Shown here in pieces: positions 6,576 to 7,745 of a DNA stretch of 7,745 nucleotides (the stretch's first letter is position 1; each line of letters opens with the position of its first letter). The position numbers and the translations under genes are program-made. The notes beneath the pieces are model-generated. The model was not told the origin of the DNA. It saw nothing but the letters and a program-made list of their open reading frames with translations, and made no database searches. Source of the DNA: JBBRLG01 sp038231495 (GTDB taxonomy: Bacteria > Planctomycetota > Planctomycetia > Gemmatales > Gemmataceae); contig JBBRLG010000367.1 of NCBI GenBank assembly GCA_038231495.1, positions 1 through 7,745 on the forward strand, in the 5' to 3' direction.

Positions 6576-7430
6576 CTAAATGGTGCGCGGCGACTTTTCC
6601 AGGCCCAGGACTTTGCGCAGCCCGACCAGGCCGCGTTTCGGGTCGATCGGGAACACTTCGGGTTGCACGTCCTTGTCGGCGTCGCCGCGCTGGCCGAGTT
6701 TCTGCAAGGCCGCGATGTCGTCGCGCAGTCGGGCCGCCTTCTCGAACTGAAGCGCGGCACTCGCCTCTTGCATGTCGCGCTCCATCTCGGCCAGCAGGCG
6801 GTCCTTTTTGCCTTCCATCACCAACCTCAGTTTGCGAATCTGTTTGCGGTAGTCTTCCTTGCTGACGCGGAGGTTGCACGGGGCCGTACACTGGCGGATG
6901 CTGTGCAGCAGGCACGGCCGGAACCAGCGCCAACGGCTGTCGTCGGCCTTGATGTCGAGCGTGCAGGTGCGGAACTGAAAAATCCGCTGCAACACCTGAA
7001 TCGCCTGCCGCAAGGTCCGCGCGCTGGTGAACGGGCCGTAGAGGCGCACGCCCTTGCGCCGCGGCGAGCGCGTGAATTCGACGCGCGGAAAATCCTCGCG
7101 GACGCGGATTTGCAAGTAAGGAAACGACTTGTCGTCCTTCAACTCGACGTTAAATTTCGGCTGGATGTCCTTGACGAGCCGGGCTTCGAGGAGTAGGGCG
7201 TCCACCTCGGTCTCGGCGGGCAAAAAGTCGATGTCGGCGATCAGCTTGACGAGGTCGCTGGTGCGCGGGTCGTCGGCGGCGGCCTTGGTGAAGTAGTGGC
7301 CGGCCCGGTTGCGCAGGTTCTTGGCCTTGCCGACGTAGAGGACGCGGCCGGTGTCGTCTTTTATGAGGTAAACGCCGGGCGTGGCGGGAAACTGTTTGAC
7401 CTTTTCGCCGGGCGGCACGGTGGTGGACAT
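6576..7430 (-). CDS. uvrC: UvrC N-terminal part: GIY-YIG nuclease, Fe-S cysteines, UVR motif
   Basis: This 284-residue open part holds the 3'-incision half of UvrC. GVYLI at 19-23 and LYVGKAKNLRNR at 31-42 are the GIY-YIG motif, with Y21, Y32, R40 and E82 in the places of the catalytic residues, and N94 in the KFNVELKDDKSFPY block. C156, C173, C181 and C185 match the four cysteines that hold an iron-sulfur cluster in characterised UvrC. The UVR motif that contacts UvrB lies about 213-247 (ALQFEKAARLRDDIAALQ). The start at 7430 has GGAGG 6 bases upstream (7440-7436). An AT-rich stretch, TATAAATACATAA, at 7503-7491 on this strand may be the -10 region, but I find no clear -35. The frame closes at the amber codon 6578-6576. 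Confidence 0.85.
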   Translation of the reverse strand: MSTTVPPGEKVKQFPATPGVYLIKDDTGRVLYVGKAKNLRNRAGHYFTKAAADDPRTSDLVKLIADIDFLPAETEVDALLLEARLVKDIQPKFNVELKDDKSFPYLQIRVREDFPRVEFTRSPRRKGVRLYGPFTSARTLRQAIQVLQRIFQFRTCTLDIKADDSRWRWFRPCLLHSIRQCTAPCNLRVSKEDYRKQIRKLRLVMEGKKDRLLAEMERDMQEASAALQFEKAARLRDDIAALQKLGQRGDADKDVQPEVFPIDPKRGLVGLRKVLGLEKSPRTI

Positions 7431-7519
7431 GGCGTCCTCCGGGCGAAGGGTTGGCGCGGGAGCCTGGTGTTCCGGTCCAGGTCACTCTCCTTATGTATTT
7501 ATAGCAGCAACAAGACTAA

Positions 7520-7610
7520 GGCGAGCGGCGGACGAAAGTCCGCCGTGGTGATACCGTGACTCCCGCGCGATCACGACACGACCACGGCGGACTTTCGTCC
7601 GCCGCTCGCC
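7520..7610. repeat. Perfect 30-bp inverted repeat made of nested palindromes
   Basis: Arms 7520-7549 and 7581-7610 are exact reverse complements, with a 31-base spacer. Each arm also contains its own perfect 8-bp hairpin, CGGCGGAC/GTCCGCCG, closed by GAAA on the left (7526-7545) and by TTTC on the right (7585-7604), so the right arm shows a GAAA loop on the minus strand. Either one long stem or two small GNRA-type hairpins could form. It lies between the divergent starts of uvrC and the gene at 7661, which argues against a terminator and for a REP-like or regulatory element. Confidence 0.85.
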
Positions 7611-7647
7611 ACTGGTTCTTATTTTGTAATCGTTCACCGTTTTGTCG

Positions 7648-7654
7648 AAAGGAG
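7648..7654 (+). promoter_or_regulatory. Strong ribosome binding site before the edge gene
   Basis: AAAGGAG lies 6 bases before GTG at 7661, the same sequence and spacing as before the von Willebrand gene. It is the main reason for calling a gene start at the right edge. Confidence 0.6.
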
Positions 7655-7660
7655 ACTTTT

Positions 7661-7745
7661 GTGCCCTCGGCTCGGAAGCTCCGCCGCGCGCCAACGGCCC
7701 TACCGCCTGCCCCAAGGACCGTGCCGTTGGTGGTCAACTCCGGGG
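7661..7745 (+). CDS. Start of an unidentified gene, cut by the window edge
   Basis: From GTG at 7661 the frame stays open for 28 codons to the end of the window, reading VPSARKLRRAPTALPPAP and on to a short hydrophobic VPLVV. The basic, proline- and alanine-rich start does not identify a family; it is not a typical signal peptide in the part seen. The start rests on AAAGGAG 6 bases upstream and on the divergent layout with uvrC. TGTAAT at 7625-7630 could be a -10 box, but no -35 match stands at the right distance. The stretch is too short for codon statistics. Confidence 0.5.
   Translation, partial: MPSARKLRRAPTALPPAPRTVPLVVNSG

Larger units (their letters stand above)
6123..7430 (-). pseudogene. 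uvrC: uvrC, excinuclease ABC subunit C, interrupted by an in-frame amber codon
   Basis: Read as one frame this spans 435 residues plus a final TGA, with TAG at codon 285 (6578-6576). UvrC makes the two incisions of bacterial nucleotide excision repair within the UvrB-DNA complex. All expected parts lie in order on both sides of the stop in the same frame: GIY-YIG nuclease, four cluster cysteines, UVR motif, RNase H-like nuclease. The context IxGVD corresponds to the conserved I/M-E-x-x-D of the family, so a GAG to TAG change of one base is the simplest explanation. No frameshift or second stop is present. It may be a recent inactivation, a sequencing error, or a suppressed codon. The whole is also short: about 435 residues against roughly 550-610 in familiar UvrC, with a short linker and no C-terminal helix-hairpin-helix region. 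Confidence 0.75.

Noticed and set aside
6348..7196. Open frame of 282 codons on the plus strand
   Set aside because: It is antisense to uvrC, whose motifs are unmistakable.
7150..7485. GTG-started frame of 111 codons upstream of and overlapping uvrC
   Set aside because: AAGGAG is only one base from the GTG, and the product is an out-of-frame arginine-rich shadow of uvrC.

Overview
The window is high-GC bacterial DNA and most resembles a planctomycete of the Gemmata type. I infer this from family recall: a YfbK-like von Willebrand lipoprotein, a DUF4058 protein, a compact UvrC, and gaps packed with long GC-rich inverted repeats. No search was run. Seven genes are supported, plus the first codons of an eighth at the right edge. 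I see no tRNA, rRNA, CRISPR array, transposase or phage gene.

Left to right: (1) an inverted repeat with poly-A/T flanks at 42-113, probably a two-way terminator; (2) a FabG/PhaB-like short-chain dehydrogenase on the minus strand, 123-881; (3) a divergent plus-strand gene for a glycosyltransferase-like protein, 946-1812; (4) a gap with a hairpin, then a secreted alpha/beta hydrolase, 1899-2783; (5) convergent to it, a minus-strand pair made of an ACT-domain protein (3596-4114) followed by a DUF4058 protein starting at GTG (2814-3572); (6) a 344-base gap with a candidate promoter and a long inverted repeat; (7) a von Willebrand A lipoprotein, 4459-6054; (8) a 21-bp perfect hairpin between convergent genes; (9) uvrC on the minus strand, 6123-7430, split by an in-frame amber codon; (10) a 30-bp perfect inverted repeat made of nested palindromes; (11) the start of a plus-strand gene at 7661.

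The genes do not form one pathway. They are mostly single units: lipid or polyester-type redox (SDR), possible sugar transfer, extracytoplasmic ester hydrolysis, amino-acid sensing, an envelope lipoprotein and DNA repair. Only the ACT and DUF4058 genes look like an operon.

The points most worth a second look are the amber codon in an otherwise intact uvrC, its unusually short architecture, and the fact that five of the intergenic stretches each hold a different long inverted repeat, several sharing a GCGAGC core. I did not find a convincing new multi-gene system.
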